Assembly: GCA_039184055.1 (NCBI GenBank)
Contig: JBCDBH010000080.1
Span: 1-18,571 of the forward strand
Reading direction: 5' to 3'
DNA: 18,571 nucleotides
Source of the DNA: JBCDBH01 sp039184055
GTDB lineage: Bacteria; Acidobacteriota; Thermoanaerobaculia; Multivoradales; J023
Of the stretch, positions 5,480 to 14,912 are shown piece by piece (position 1 is the stretch's first letter; each line of letters begins with the position of its first letter). The notes under the pieces were generated by a model. It searched no databases. It saw only the letters and a list, made by a program, of their open reading frames with translations, and was not told the DNA's origin. Made by a program: the position numbers and the translations under genes.

Positions 5480-8095
5480 TCAGATGCACTTGGCCAGCAC
5501 CTGTTCGACCTCGGTGATCCGTGCATCGCCCTCGGGCAGGTGCTTGTTTCGAATATCGAGGGCCTCGCGAAGCAAGGTCGTCGCCTCGTCACACGTACCG
5601 GTTTCGACCAGCACGCGACCGAGCAAGAGCAACGGAAAGGTCAACGGATAGGCATCGGCGGAGAGGGTGGCACGCTGAATCGAAAGTGCCTCGCGCGCCG
5701 CGCGTAGTGCTTCGTCGGTGTCGCCTTTCTCCGCCGCGAGCACGGCCAGCAGATAGAGGCTCTGCGCGACCTCTGGATGCTGGTCACCACGCGCGGCTCG
5801 ACGCAGCGCCAGACTGTCGCGAAACTGCGTTTCGGCCTCGTCGAGGCGCCCCGCGGATTGCAACGCCAGACCCAGATTCTTGGTGAACATGGCGACGGTC
5901 GGATGCTGGTCACCGAGCTGCTCGCGACTGATGGCGAGCGCCTGCTCGAGCCAGCCACTGGCTTCTTCGTGCTCGCCCCGAGCACGGAGAATCTCGGCCA
6001 GATTGCCGTAGCTCTGGGCGACGATCCAATGCGACGGACCGTAGAGAGTCCGCCGGATGCTCACCGCTTCGCGGACCACATCCTCGGCTTCGTCGAGACG
6101 GCCCTGAGCGTGCAGCACGACGGCGAGATCGTTGAGCGTCAATGCGACGTCCGGATGCGTCGCGCCGAGACGATCGCGCCGCTGATCGAGCACACGCCGA
6201 AATCGAGCTTCGGCACCGTCGAGATCATGACGCGTGAATAGCGCCTCGGCGAGATTCTGGAGACTCTCCTCCACCACCGGATCTTCCGGACCGAGAAGAG
6301 CTTGGCGCATCGCGAGCGCCTCGCGGTGAAGCGTCTCCGCCTCTTCGGCATGCCCTTGATGACGGGCTACCCCAGCCATCAGATCGAGCGTCGCGGCGAT
6401 CTCGAGACTGTCCCCGGACGACCGGCGTCGCTCAATGGTGATCGCCTCGTCGAGCAAGGTCTGAGCTTCGGCGTAATCGCCATGGGTCATCCGCACCTTG
6501 CCGAGATCACGCAGACTCGCCGCGACCAGCGGATGATCGGCACCCAGTGACCGACGACGATCGTCGAGCACCTGCTCGATCATGACGCCGGCCTGTTCGT
6601 TCTCACCCAACCCGTGGTACGCCAACCCCATCGTCGTCATGAGCTTGCGACGCACGCCAGGCTGATCCGCGAGCTCCTCGCCGATCCGTCGCGCGCCCTC
6701 GTCGAGCAGCTCACGAGCCGTCACCTCGCGTCCCTGGGAAAAGGCCGGGTCGGAAACCTCGAAGAGATCGGTCAAGAATCGGGAGATCTGCTCGGCCTCG
6801 GCCAGGTGACGCCGTGCCCTCATGCTCTCGACGGTGGTGCTCACCATGCCGCCGAGCAACGCCACGATCAGACCGACGGTCGCCACCACCGCGGCCGTGT
6901 GCCGACGGACAAAGCTCGAGGCGCGGTAACGCCAGGTCGCGGGCCGCGCGTACACCGGTTTGGCTTCGAGGTGACGCTCGATGTCGCGCGCCAGTTGATC
7001 GGCGGATCGGTAGCGTTGACCCGGCTCCTTGCGTAGCGCCATCAAAACGATGTTGTCGACATCGCCGGCGAGACGACGACGCAGCTGGGACATCGAAGCG
7101 CCACGAGCCTTGGCGATCGTAGCGGCGCGTGATGCATCGGGCCCGGCGGCGAGACGCGCCAGGGCAACGCTCGGCGCCAGGGGTGTTTGCTCACGAATCG
7201 CCGCTTCGAGCGCGCGGCGATTGCGGCCAGTATCGAGACGATAGGGCGACACACCGGTCAGCAATCGGTAGAGCAACACCCCGAGCGAATACACATCGGT
7301 GCCCGTCGTCAACGCATCGCCGTCGATCTGTTCCGGGCTGGCGTAGTCCGGAGTCATCGGCACTCGGTCCGGTTCGGTACGCGGTGGCGCGAAGCCCTCG
7401 AGCTCCGGGGTGAGCAGCTTGGCGATGCCGAAATCGAGCAATTTGGGCACGCCGTCGTCCGACACCAAGACATTGCTCGGCTTGATGTCGCGATGGATCA
7501 CCATGTTGCGATGGGCGTAATCCACCGCCGCGCACACCGATCGAAAAAGCTCGAGACGCTGATCGATGGTCAGTCGCCGACGATCACAATGCTCGTCGAT
7601 CGGTCGCCCCGCAATGTGCTCCAAAACAAAAAAAGGCTGACCGTCGTCGGTGCTCCCACCATCGAGCAACGCGGCGATATGAGGGTGTTTGAGGCTGGCC
7701 AAGATCTGTCGCTCGAGCTTCAAGCGATGCAGGATCTCGGCGCTGTCCATACCGCGTTTGACGACCTTGATCGCGACTTGCACGCGGTAGGCGTCGTCGG
7801 CTCGTTCGGCGAGGTAGACCGTCGACAGCCCACCTTCCCCGACCGTATCGAGCACACGATAAGCACCGATACGCTCGGGACGGTGCGCCGTCGTCCAGGC
7901 GCGCGCCGCGCCGAGCACCACGTCGTCGAGACGCGAGTCGCCGCTTCGATCGGCGGCCAGCAAACCAACGACCTCGTCGCGCAGCGCGGCGTCCTCGCGA
8001 CCGAGCTTGTCTAGATACTCGTCACGTGCCGCGGCAGGCATGGATCGAGCGGCATGGAAACACGTCTCGATCTCGTGCCAGCGTTTCGGATCCAC
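5480..8095 (-). CDS. Transmembrane Ser/Thr protein kinase with C-terminal TPR array
   Basis: 871 residues, GTG start. The first 75 residues have the helical cap usual for this family (RWHEIETCFHAAR, EVVGLL). Kinase domain about 79-375: Gly-rich loop GEGGLSTVY (third Gly replaced by Ser, tolerated in this family), VAIK with Lys110, HRDIKPSN (201-208), DFG (221-223) and ASPEQ (252-256). All catalytic residues are present, so it should be active. A single TM helix at 400-420 is followed by about 430-870 of roughly nine kinesin-light-chain-like TPRs of about 42 residues (for example LGATHPDVALTLNDLAVVL). The topology predicts a cytoplasmic kinase and TPRs on the outer side of the membrane, which could sense a ligand or partner. 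It starts 6 bases after the sigma gene stop, so the two are co-transcribed; such pairs are established as kinase-controlled ECF systems. The likely substrate is the sigma factor. Confidence 0.93.
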   Translation of the reverse strand: MDPKRWHEIETCFHAARSMPAAARDEYLDKLGREDAALRDEVVGLLAADRSGDSRLDDVVLGAARAWTTAHRPERIGAYRVLDTVGEGGLSTVYLAERADDAYRVQVAIKVVKRGMDSAEILHRLKLERQILASLKHPHIAALLDGGSTDDGQPFFVLEHIAGRPIDEHCDRRRLTIDQRLELFRSVCAAVDYAHRNMVIHRDIKPSNVLVSDDGVPKLLDFGIAKLLTPELEGFAPPRTEPDRVPMTPDYASPEQIDGDALTTGTDVYSLGVLLYRLLTGVSPYRLDTGRNRRALEAAIREQTPLAPSVALARLAAGPDASRAATIAKARGASMSQLRRRLAGDVDNIVLMALRKEPGQRYRSADQLARDIERHLEAKPVYARPATWRYRASSFVRRHTAAVVATVGLIVALLGGMVSTTVESMRARRHLAEAEQISRFLTDLFEVSDPAFSQGREVTARELLDEGARRIGEELADQPGVRRKLMTTMGLAYHGLGENEQAGVMIEQVLDDRRRSLGADHPLVAASLRDLGKVRMTHGDYAEAQTLLDEAITIERRRSSGDSLEIAATLDLMAGVARHQGHAEEAETLHREALAMRQALLGPEDPVVEESLQNLAEALFTRHDLDGAEARFRRVLDQRRDRLGATHPDVALTLNDLAVVLHAQGRLDEAEDVVREAVSIRRTLYGPSHWIVAQSYGNLAEILRARGEHEEASGWLEQALAISREQLGDQHPTVAMFTKNLGLALQSAGRLDEAETQFRDSLALRRAARGDQHPEVAQSLYLLAVLAAEKGDTDEALRAAREALSIQRATLSADAYPLTFPLLLLGRVLVETGTCDEATTLLREALDIRNKHLPEGDARITEVEQVLAKCI

Positions 8096-8101
8096 CCGTA
8101 C

Positions 8102-8683
8102 CTACTCGGCGTCCAGCTCGCGGATCAACCACGCCTTGGCGGCTTTGAGATCACGCTCGACCGTGGCGTGCGACATACCCAAGGCCTCGGCGGTCTCGTC
8201 GATGGTCAAACCGGCGAAATATCGGAGCTCGATCACCCGCGATTTGCGCGCGTCGAAGCTCTCCAGAGCCTGGAGCGCGTCGTCGAGACGGATGATGTCT
8301 TCAGGCCGATTTCGCGACGGCAACAGCGCTTCATCGAGCTCGAGATGAGGCTGCCGGCCGCCGCGTTTGTCAGTGCGCTGAGCGCGCGCGAAATCCACCA
8401 AAATCCGACGCATCAGCCGAGCCGCGATGGCGAAGAAGTGAACGCGCCCGGTCACCTCCATACCGAGCCCGACGAGGCGCAAATAGGCTTCGTGAATCAG
8501 CGCCGTGGTCTGCAAGAGATGACCCGCGTTCTCGCCACGCATCGCGCCGTGCGCCAACACTCTGAGCTCGTCGTACACCAGAGGCGTGAGCGCATCGAGC
8601 GCATCCGAATCACCGTCCGCCCAAGCGGCCAAGAGCTCGGTGATCGACGAGGAGCCGGTTCCAGTCGCGAATGTCTCGGTCAT
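8102..8683 (-). CDS. ECF sigma factor, kinase-associated type (TIGR02999/ECF43-like)
   Basis: 193 residues with sigma region 2 (about 15-105) and region 4 helix-turn-helix (about 135-190: RYFAGLTIDETAEALGMSHATVERDLKAA split around the turn at GMS). The ATG at 8683 is chosen because the frame upstream lacks a family-like sequence; no strong ribosome site is visible. Region 2.2 reads LLQTTALIHEAYLRL (57-71), where ordinary ECF factors have acidic residues such as DAED for binding core RNA polymerase. The same Thr-for-acid change occurs in the kinase-activated factors EcfP of Vibrio parahaemolyticus and EcfK of Xanthomonas, where phosphorylation of that Thr supplies the negative charge. Thr60 is the best candidate here. 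There is no anti-sigma gene nearby; the downstream kinase takes that role. Family assignment is from memory of these motifs. Confidence 0.9.
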   Translation of the reverse strand: MTETFATGTGSSSITELLAAWADGDSDALDALTPLVYDELRVLAHGAMRGENAGHLLQTTALIHEAYLRLVGLGMEVTGRVHFFAIAARLMRRILVDFARAQRTDKRGGRQPHLELDEALLPSRNRPEDIIRLDDALQALESFDARKSRVIELRYFAGLTIDETAEALGMSHATVERDLKAAKAWLIRELDAE

Positions 8684-8831
8684 CGTGAGAAAACCCGCAG
8701 TGATGAAAGCCTGTGAATCAGTGGGTTCACGTGGTCGATGCCTATCCGTCCCAACGCCTTGCAGAATATCACTCGTCTTCCCACGGCCAGACCGCTCACC
8801 CATTCGAGCCGGATCGGCGTAGACTGAAGCC
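8684..8831. promoter_or_regulatory. Divergent promoter gap between sigma factor and macroglobulin genes
   Basis: 148 bases that must carry the promoters of both divergent units. GTGAA (8713-8717) and TTCAC (8726-8730) form an inverted pair with 8-base spacing, 30 bases upstream of the sigma start. No good sigma70 -10/-35 pair and no recognisable ECF promoter is visible. Autoregulation of the sigma operon and control of the macroglobulin gene from here are possible but unproven. Confidence 0.3.
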
Positions 8832-11800
8832 ATGTATCTGCTCGCTCGCCTACCGCTTCTACTTCTGCTCACCCTGGTCGGCGCCTCGGCTTGTACGGCG
8901 CAACCACCCAAGACTCCCGAGGATCTGATGGCCTACGACGCCGCCTGGAAAGAGATCGACCGATTGATCGACGAAAGCAAGATGCAGGCGGCGGCGGATC
9001 GTGTCGGGGTACTGCTCGAGGAGGCGAAAGAGGCGGGGGCGGAGATCACCTGGACGCACGCCTTGGTACGCCGGATCCAGCTGGAAACCGCGCTCGGTGG
9101 CTTCGAAACAGCGGTGCGCACGCTCCGCACCGAGCCGTGGCCCGAGGACCCGCGTGGGCAGGCGGTGCTCGAGCTGCTCTACGGTCAGACTCTCCTCCAC
9201 TACCTCCGCAGCTACTCGTGGGAGATCGGCAACCGTGAGCGAACGATCGGCAGCGAGGAACCGGAGATCGACCGCTGGACCCGCGACCAGATTCGCGGCG
9301 AGATCCTCGCCGCATACGGCCGCGCCTGGGCCCAGCGTGACGCATGGGGCGCCGAGCCGCTCGGTCGCTCGGCGGCGTTCTTCGAAAGCGGCGACTATCC
9401 GCCACACATTCGAGGCACCTTTCGCGACACGGTGAGCTACGTCTCGGCCGACATCCTGGCCGACAGTCTTTTGTGGTCGGCGGCGCAGGAAAACGGCGTG
9501 TGGCGTCTCGACATCGCCGACCTGCTCGACCGTGACTTCACCGCTGAGCTGACCGATCCCGACGTCCATCCACTCGCTCAGCTCGCCGCCATCTTGGCCG
9601 ATCTCGAACGCTGGCACGCAAGCGGGAACCGCCCCGAGGCGGCCTTCGAGGCACGGCTCGAACGGCTGCGCAAGCTCCGCTATCACTTCGACAATCAAGA
9701 CGATCGCGCGGTTCAGCTCGCGACGCTACGCCGAGGGCTCGACACGCTCGGACGCACCGCGCCGTGGTGGTCGATGGGCAAGGCGCTCGAAGCCGAACTG
9801 CTCGAGCTCGAGCAGCGTCCCGAGGCACGTATCGACGCCCACGCCGCGGCTCTCGAGGGAGCCAGGAGTCATCCCGGCACGCCGGGTAGCGAGACCTGTC
9901 GTGCCCTGGTGGCCCGCTTCGAAGCACCGAGCTACAACCTCGAATCGATGCAGAGCGACGCCCTCGGCCGCCGCTCGCTCCGGATCGAGCACAGCAACCT
10001 CGAACGTCTCTTCCTACGCGCCTACCGAGTCGATATCGACCGCCAGGTCGCCGCCTCGAGTCAGATGCTTCTGCTGCCACGTCACAACGAGCTCGCGCAG
10101 CTGATCACCGAGCGCGGCGCCGATGCTTCATGGTCGGTCGATCTGCCGAATCCAGGCGATTTCCGTCCACACCGCACCTATTCGACGCCGCCGTTCGATA
10201 CCCCGGGGTTGTACCTGGTGGTGAGCTCGGTGCGTCAGGACTTCTCCACGAACACCAATCAGCTCCAAGCCACTTGGTTGAGCGTGGGTGATTTGGTGCT
10301 CATCGGGCGCGATGCCGGCGACGCCTTCGAGCTGACCGCGCGGAGCGGTGACGGCGCGCCGCTCGCCGGTGTCGACGTGACCCTGTGGCAACGACAGCGC
10401 AACAGCTGGCGCCAGGCACAGAGCGCGACGACCGACGACACGGGCGAAGCACGCTTTGCCCACGCCTCGAACGACGCCAACTATCGACGGGTCACCGCAT
10501 TGGCGCGTCTCGGCGATCAGGTCGCCTTCACCGATCTCGCCGGGGGTCAGCGCCAGCGGAACACCCGTCAACAAACCCGTACCCTGGTCTTCACCGATCG
10601 CGCGATCTACCGCCCCGGTCAGACGGTGCAGTGGAAGATCATCACCTTTGCCGGCTCCGAGGGTGATTGGAAGGTGAGCCCAGGCAAGACCGTCGCCATC
10701 ATGTTGCGTGACGGCAACGGCGAACAGGTGGCCACGGCCACCGTCGAGACCAATCGCTTCGGCTCGGCGGCGGGCACTTTCGAGGTACCGGCGTCTGGAC
10801 GCCTGCTCGGGTGGTGGTCGATCGACACCAATGCCGTCGGCGCAACGCAAATTCAAGTCGAGGAATACAAACGCCCGACCTTCGAAGTCACGTTCGAGAC
10901 CCCCGAGGATCCACAACGTCTCAACCGCGATGTGACCTTGACCGGCGAAGCACGCTATTACTTCGGTTTGCCGGTCAACGAAGGCACGGTGCGGTGGCGG
11001 GTCGAACGCCAACCCTTGTGGCTACCCGTTCGCGGTGCCTGGTGGTCGCCACCGAGCTTCGGTCGCTCCGAGCTCGTCGCCGCCGGTGAAACCACCCCGA
11101 ACAACGGCAGCTTCGACGTGTCCTTTCTCCCCACCGCCGACGAGGCGCTCGCCGAGCAAGGCGCGGTGCGCTTTCGCTATCAGGTGACCGCCGAGGTCAC
11201 CGATGGCAGTGGTGAAACACGTGAGGCGAGCACCAGTCTGGTCCTCGGCTTTGTCACCGTCATGGCGTCAATCGAGTCCTCCGCGGGCTATGTCGAAGCT
11301 GGCGAGCCGGTCACGATGACCGTGAATCGTACGACGTTGAACGGTGCACCGACGACGGGCGAGGGCACCTGGCGCATCACCCGGCTGCGCACGCCCGCGA
11401 CGCCTCCCCTCCCGGCCGAGGTACCCCTCCCCGAACCACCATCGGGCTGGGAGCGGTTTCAAACGCCTGGCGATACTGAACGCCCCCGCTGGGAACAGCT
11501 CGACCTGTCGAGCCTCTTCGCCAGCTACGAGGATGGCGACACGGTCGCCACCGGCACGATCGAACACGACGGCACGATGGCCGCCGAGCTGAACCTCGAC
11601 GCGCTGCAAGGCGGCCTCTATCGCGTGCACTACACCACCACCGATCGCTTCGGTGGTGAGGTCAAGGCGGACACGACACTGATCGTCGCCGGAGAAACCG
11701 CCTTGGCGCTCCCTCTCGTCCTACGCGCTCCCCAAAACGAGATCGCGGTGGGCGACACGCTCCGCGTCCTGGTGGCAAGTGGTTTCGACGATCAGCCGAT

Positions 11801-14800
11801 CGTGCTCGAGCGCTTTCGCGCCGGTAAGAGAGTAGGCCGACGACAGCTCGCCGGCGGCACGCCACGGATCGTCGAGATCCCGGTCGATGAACGTGACCGG
11901 GGTGGCTTCACGCTCCGCGTCGCGACGGTCCGCGATCATCAATTGCTCACCGACCGCATCGACGTCGAGGTGCCCTGGGTCGATCGCCAACTCGACATCC
12001 AGCTCGCCACCTTTCGCGATCGCCTGCGCCCAGGCGATGAAGAAACCTGGTCGCTGACCGTTCGTGACGCCACGGGAGGCATCCTGGACGCCGAGATCTT
12101 GGCGGCGATGTACGACCGCAGTCTCGATCTCTTCGAGCGCCTCACGCCCCCCGATCCGCTGACCGTCTACCCTCGACGCGCCGGCGCGCCGGCCCTGGTG
12201 ACCAACCTCGGCTCCGCCTATCGCATCTGGAATGGTGGTCGCGGCTTTGGCATGGTGCCCTCGCCACCCGTGCTCACCGGCGCTCGGCTGACCTTCTTCG
12301 ACGCCTATGGAATCGGTGGCCCGGGACGGCGTGGTGGCGGGATCGCGGTGCAGGCGATGCGGGCGGCACCCATGGCGATGGAATCGGCGCCCATGGTCGA
12401 CAGCGTCGAGACGGCCGATGCGGCGCTCGAAAAAGTCGCGGTTGCCGCCGACTCACCGAACGCCGCCGCGCCGCCATCGGGCCCACCTGATGATGAGCCG
12501 CCACCGACCGGCACGCCCTCGCTCCGCGAGAATTTTGCCGAAACCGCGTTCTTCTTTCCCCAGCTCACCCTCGACGCCGACGGCGCGGCGACGTTCTCTT
12601 TCACAGTTCCCGATGCCGTCACCTCTTGGCGACTATGGGGTGTGGCGCACACCACGGATCTCCGCGCCGGCGCGCTCGAAGCGACCACCCGGACGGTCAA
12701 GGATCTGCTCATTCGCCCCTACCTGCCTCGCTTCCTGCGCCAGGACGACCGAGCCGTGCTCGCCATCCAGGTCGACAACAGCGGCGAGACCACGCTGCGA
12801 GGCACCGTCGATCTGACGCTGCGCGATCCTGACACCGAGGAGGATCTCTCCGCTCTCTTCGGGCTCACTCCCGAGCGGGCGAGCGACCTCGCCTTTGTCG
12901 TCGAAGCGGGCAAGAGCACCACGCTCGAGGTTCCGGTCACCGCGCCACGCCGTCTCGGTCCGGTGGCGGTCGAAGCCGTGGCCCGGGCTGGCGCGCTCAG
13001 CGACGGTGAACGACGTCCGCTGCCGATCTTGCCGAGCCGCGTGGCGCTCGCCGAATCACGCTTCGCCGCCCTCAGCGGTGACACCACGACTCGTACCCTC
13101 CACTTCGAAAGTCTGACGGCCGCCGATCCGACCCGGATCGACGAGCAGATGGTGATCACCATCGACGCCAACCTGCTCGCCAGCGTGCTACGCGCCGTCC
13201 CGGCCCTGGTCGACGATCCGGACGAAACCGCCTTTCGCGCCGCGCATCGTCTTTACGCCGCCGGTTTGCTCACCGCGCTCTACGAGCGGCACCCGGCGCT
13301 CGCTCGTCTCGGTGCGCAGATGGCCGATCGGGAAACCCGTTACGCTTCGTTTGATCAGCCCGATCCCAACCGGCGCATGCTCTTCGAGGAAACCCCGTGG
13401 CTGACCACCGCGCGCGGCGGCAAAACCGGTGACGATGACGCTGGCGACGACGAGCTCCTCCAGCTGCTCGATCCGGCGATCGCCGAGCTCGTCCGTGATC
13501 GCGCCGCGACCACCCTCCGCGAGCTGCAGAACAACGACGGTGGCCTGCCGTGGAAAGCCGGTGGACCGTCGTCGGTCTTCGTCACCGCTTACGTGCTCCA
13601 AGAGCTCGCGCGGGTGCTCGACCACGGCGTGGCAATCGACGAGCTGCGCGAGGTGGCGGCCAGCGGCTGGCGCTATCTCGACCGTGAGTGCTTCGCGCCC
13701 CTGCGTGACGAGGACGAACGTCGCCAACCGAGCGCCGACACTCTCGCCTTCATTGCCTATGTGTTGTGGAGCTATCCCGACACCAGCTGGACCGGCAATG
13801 TGATCAGCGACGACGACAAACGTCTGATCCTCGATCGCGCCTTCGACCGCTGGCGGCAGGTGGCGCCCCGCATCAAGGCCTATCTCGCCTTGACGCTACG
13901 CCGCGCCGAACGACTCGACGACGCCCGGCTGGTGCTCGACAGCGTGCTCGATAGCGCCCGTCAGGACGACGATCTCGGCGTCTATTGGCAACCCGAGGAC
14001 CGCGCCTGGATGTGGTACCACGACACCACCGAGAGTCATGCGCTGGTGCTCCGTGCGCTGCTCGACGTTCGACCGGACGATCCACGACGTCACGGCCTGG
14101 TGCAGTGGCTCTTCCTCGACAAACAGCTCAACCACTGGCGCTCACCACGCGCCACCGCCGAGGTGCTCGAGGCGCTCGCCGCCTATCTCGATCGCGAAGA
14201 CCAACTCGGCCAGGACGATCGAGTAACGGTCACCACCGGCGACGAAACGACGAGCTTCGTCTTTGCCGCCGATGAGCCGACGACCCGCAATCAGATCGTC
14301 GAACGTGACGAGCGCCTCGATGCCGATCTCGCCACCATCACCGTCGAGAAGGCCACCTCGGGGCTCGTCTTCGCCACGGCGACCTGGCATTTCAGCACCG
14401 AACAGCTCCCGGCATCGGCTTCGGCGAGCGATCTCTTCACCGTCGAGCGACGCTACTATCGCCGCCTTTTGGACGGTGACGCATACGTGCTCGAACCGCT
14501 TGAGACGGGTACCGCCCTCACCCCGGGTGATCAGCTCGAGGTCGAAATCACCCTGCGCGCCGGTCATGCCGCCGACTTCGTCGCCCTCCGCGACCCACGG
14601 CCGGCCGGCTTCGAGCCCGAGACTCTGCGTTCGGGATACCGCTGGGCGGGTGGTGTCGGGGTCTACGAGGAGATCCGTGACAGCGGCGCCAACTACTTCT
14701 TCGAGCAGCTACCGGCTGGCGAGTACGTCTTCCGGCATCGTCTGCGCGCCAGTCACGGCGGCACCTTCCGCGCCGGACCGGCGGTGGTGCAATCGGTCTA

Positions 14801-14891
14801 CGCACCGCAATTCGCCGCCTACTCGACCGGCGAGCGCGTCACGGTGACCGGGTCCACGGCCTCATCCAGCGAGGAGTCGAGCGCTCCCTGA
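8832..14891 (+). CDS. Alpha-2-macroglobulin-like envelope lipoprotein, thioester lost
   Basis: 2019 residues. The leader MYLLARLPLLLLL ends in a lipobox-like GASAC, so Cys21 is probably lipidated. Residues 30-370 are helical; then come macroglobulin domains: MG1-like (about 376), MG2 with RAIYRPGQTVQWKI (about 591), VEEYKRPTFEV (about 677), and YYFGLPVNEGTVRWRV. A Met/Ala/Pro-rich linker at about 1170-1235 (AVQAMRAAPMAMESAPM) occupies the bait position before NFAETAFFFPQL. The A2M domain has TSWRLWGVAHTTDLRAG (about 1265). The helical thioester domain is recognisable (LFEETPWL; GGLPWKAGG near 1567), but the CxEQ site reads TAFR (Thr1466), so no thioester forms. Thioester-bearing relatives trap invading proteases in the periplasm. 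Layout follows the Bacteroidetes-type family. It diverges from the sigma gene and is followed 21 bases later by the MFS gene. It may trap sterically or act as an envelope scaffold. Confidence 0.92.
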   Translation: MYLLARLPLLLLLTLVGASACTAQPPKTPEDLMAYDAAWKEIDRLIDESKMQAAADRVGVLLEEAKEAGAEITWTHALVRRIQLETALGGFETAVRTLRTEPWPEDPRGQAVLELLYGQTLLHYLRSYSWEIGNRERTIGSEEPEIDRWTRDQIRGEILAAYGRAWAQRDAWGAEPLGRSAAFFESGDYPPHIRGTFRDTVSYVSADILADSLLWSAAQENGVWRLDIADLLDRDFTAELTDPDVHPLAQLAAILADLERWHASGNRPEAAFEARLERLRKLRYHFDNQDDRAVQLATLRRGLDTLGRTAPWWSMGKALEAELLELEQRPEARIDAHAAALEGARSHPGTPGSETCRALVARFEAPSYNLESMQSDALGRRSLRIEHSNLERLFLRAYRVDIDRQVAASSQMLLLPRHNELAQLITERGADASWSVDLPNPGDFRPHRTYSTPPFDTPGLYLVVSSVRQDFSTNTNQLQATWLSVGDLVLIGRDAGDAFELTARSGDGAPLAGVDVTLWQRQRNSWRQAQSATTDDTGEARFAHASNDANYRRVTALARLGDQVAFTDLAGGQRQRNTRQQTRTLVFTDRAIYRPGQTVQWKIITFAGSEGDWKVSPGKTVAIMLRDGNGEQVATATVETNRFGSAAGTFEVPASGRLLGWWSIDTNAVGATQIQVEEYKRPTFEVTFETPEDPQRLNRDVTLTGEARYYFGLPVNEGTVRWRVERQPLWLPVRGAWWSPPSFGRSELVAAGETTPNNGSFDVSFLPTADEALAEQGAVRFRYQVTAEVTDGSGETREASTSLVLGFVTVMASIESSAGYVEAGEPVTMTVNRTTLNGAPTTGEGTWRITRLRTPATPPLPAEVPLPEPPSGWERFQTPGDTERPRWEQLDLSSLFASYEDGDTVATGTIEHDGTMAAELNLDALQGGLYRVHYTTTDRFGGEVKADTTLIVAGETALALPLVLRAPQNEIAVGDTLRVLVASGFDDQPIVLERFRAGKRVGRRQLAGGTPRIVEIPVDERDRGGFTLRVATVRDHQLLTDRIDVEVPWVDRQLDIQLATFRDRLRPGDEETWSLTVRDATGGILDAEILAAMYDRSLDLFERLTPPDPLTVYPRRAGAPALVTNLGSAYRIWNGGRGFGMVPSPPVLTGARLTFFDAYGIGGPGRRGGGIAVQAMRAAPMAMESAPMVDSVETADAALEKVAVAADSPNAAAPPSGPPDDEPPPTGTPSLRENFAETAFFFPQLTLDADGAATFSFTVPDAVTSWRLWGVAHTTDLRAGALEATTRTVKDLLIRPYLPRFLRQDDRAVLAIQVDNSGETTLRGTVDLTLRDPDTEEDLSALFGLTPERASDLAFVVEAGKSTTLEVPVTAPRRLGPVAVEAVARAGALSDGERRPLPILPSRVALAESRFAALSGDTTTRTLHFESLTAADPTRIDEQMVITIDANLLASVLRAVPALVDDPDETAFRAAHRLYAAGLLTALYERHPALARLGAQMADRETRYASFDQPDPNRRMLFEETPWLTTARGGKTGDDDAGDDELLQLLDPAIAELVRDRAATTLRELQNNDGGLPWKAGGPSSVFVTAYVLQELARVLDHGVAIDELREVAASGWRYLDRECFAPLRDEDERRQPSADTLAFIAYVLWSYPDTSWTGNVISDDDKRLILDRAFDRWRQVAPRIKAYLALTLRRAERLDDARLVLDSVLDSARQDDDLGVYWQPEDRAWMWYHDTTESHALVLRALLDVRPDDPRRHGLVQWLFLDKQLNHWRSPRATAEVLEALAAYLDREDQLGQDDRVTVTTGDETTSFVFAADEPTTRNQIVERDERLDADLATITVEKATSGLVFATATWHFSTEQLPASASASDLFTVERRYYRRLLDGDAYVLEPLETGTALTPGDQLEVEITLRAGHAADFVALRDPRPAGFEPETLRSGYRWAGGVGVYEEIRDSGANYFFEQLPAGEYVFRHRLRASHGGTFRAGPAVVQSVYAPQFAAYSTGERVTVTGSTASSSEESSAP

Positions 14892-14912
14892 GCCTCTCGC
14901 CCAGCCACCATC

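Noticed and set aside
7187..8014. 275-codon plus-strand frame inside the kinase gene
   Set aside because: Antisense to the conserved kinase domain (HRD, DFG); no independent evidence.
8102..8911. Sigma factor extended upstream to 8911
   Set aside because: The added 76 residues show no sigma-family character and would run across the macroglobulin start and the only divergent promoter gap.
10128..11012. 294-codon minus-strand frame inside the macroglobulin gene
   Set aside because: Antisense to the MG2 region; protein has no recognisable features.
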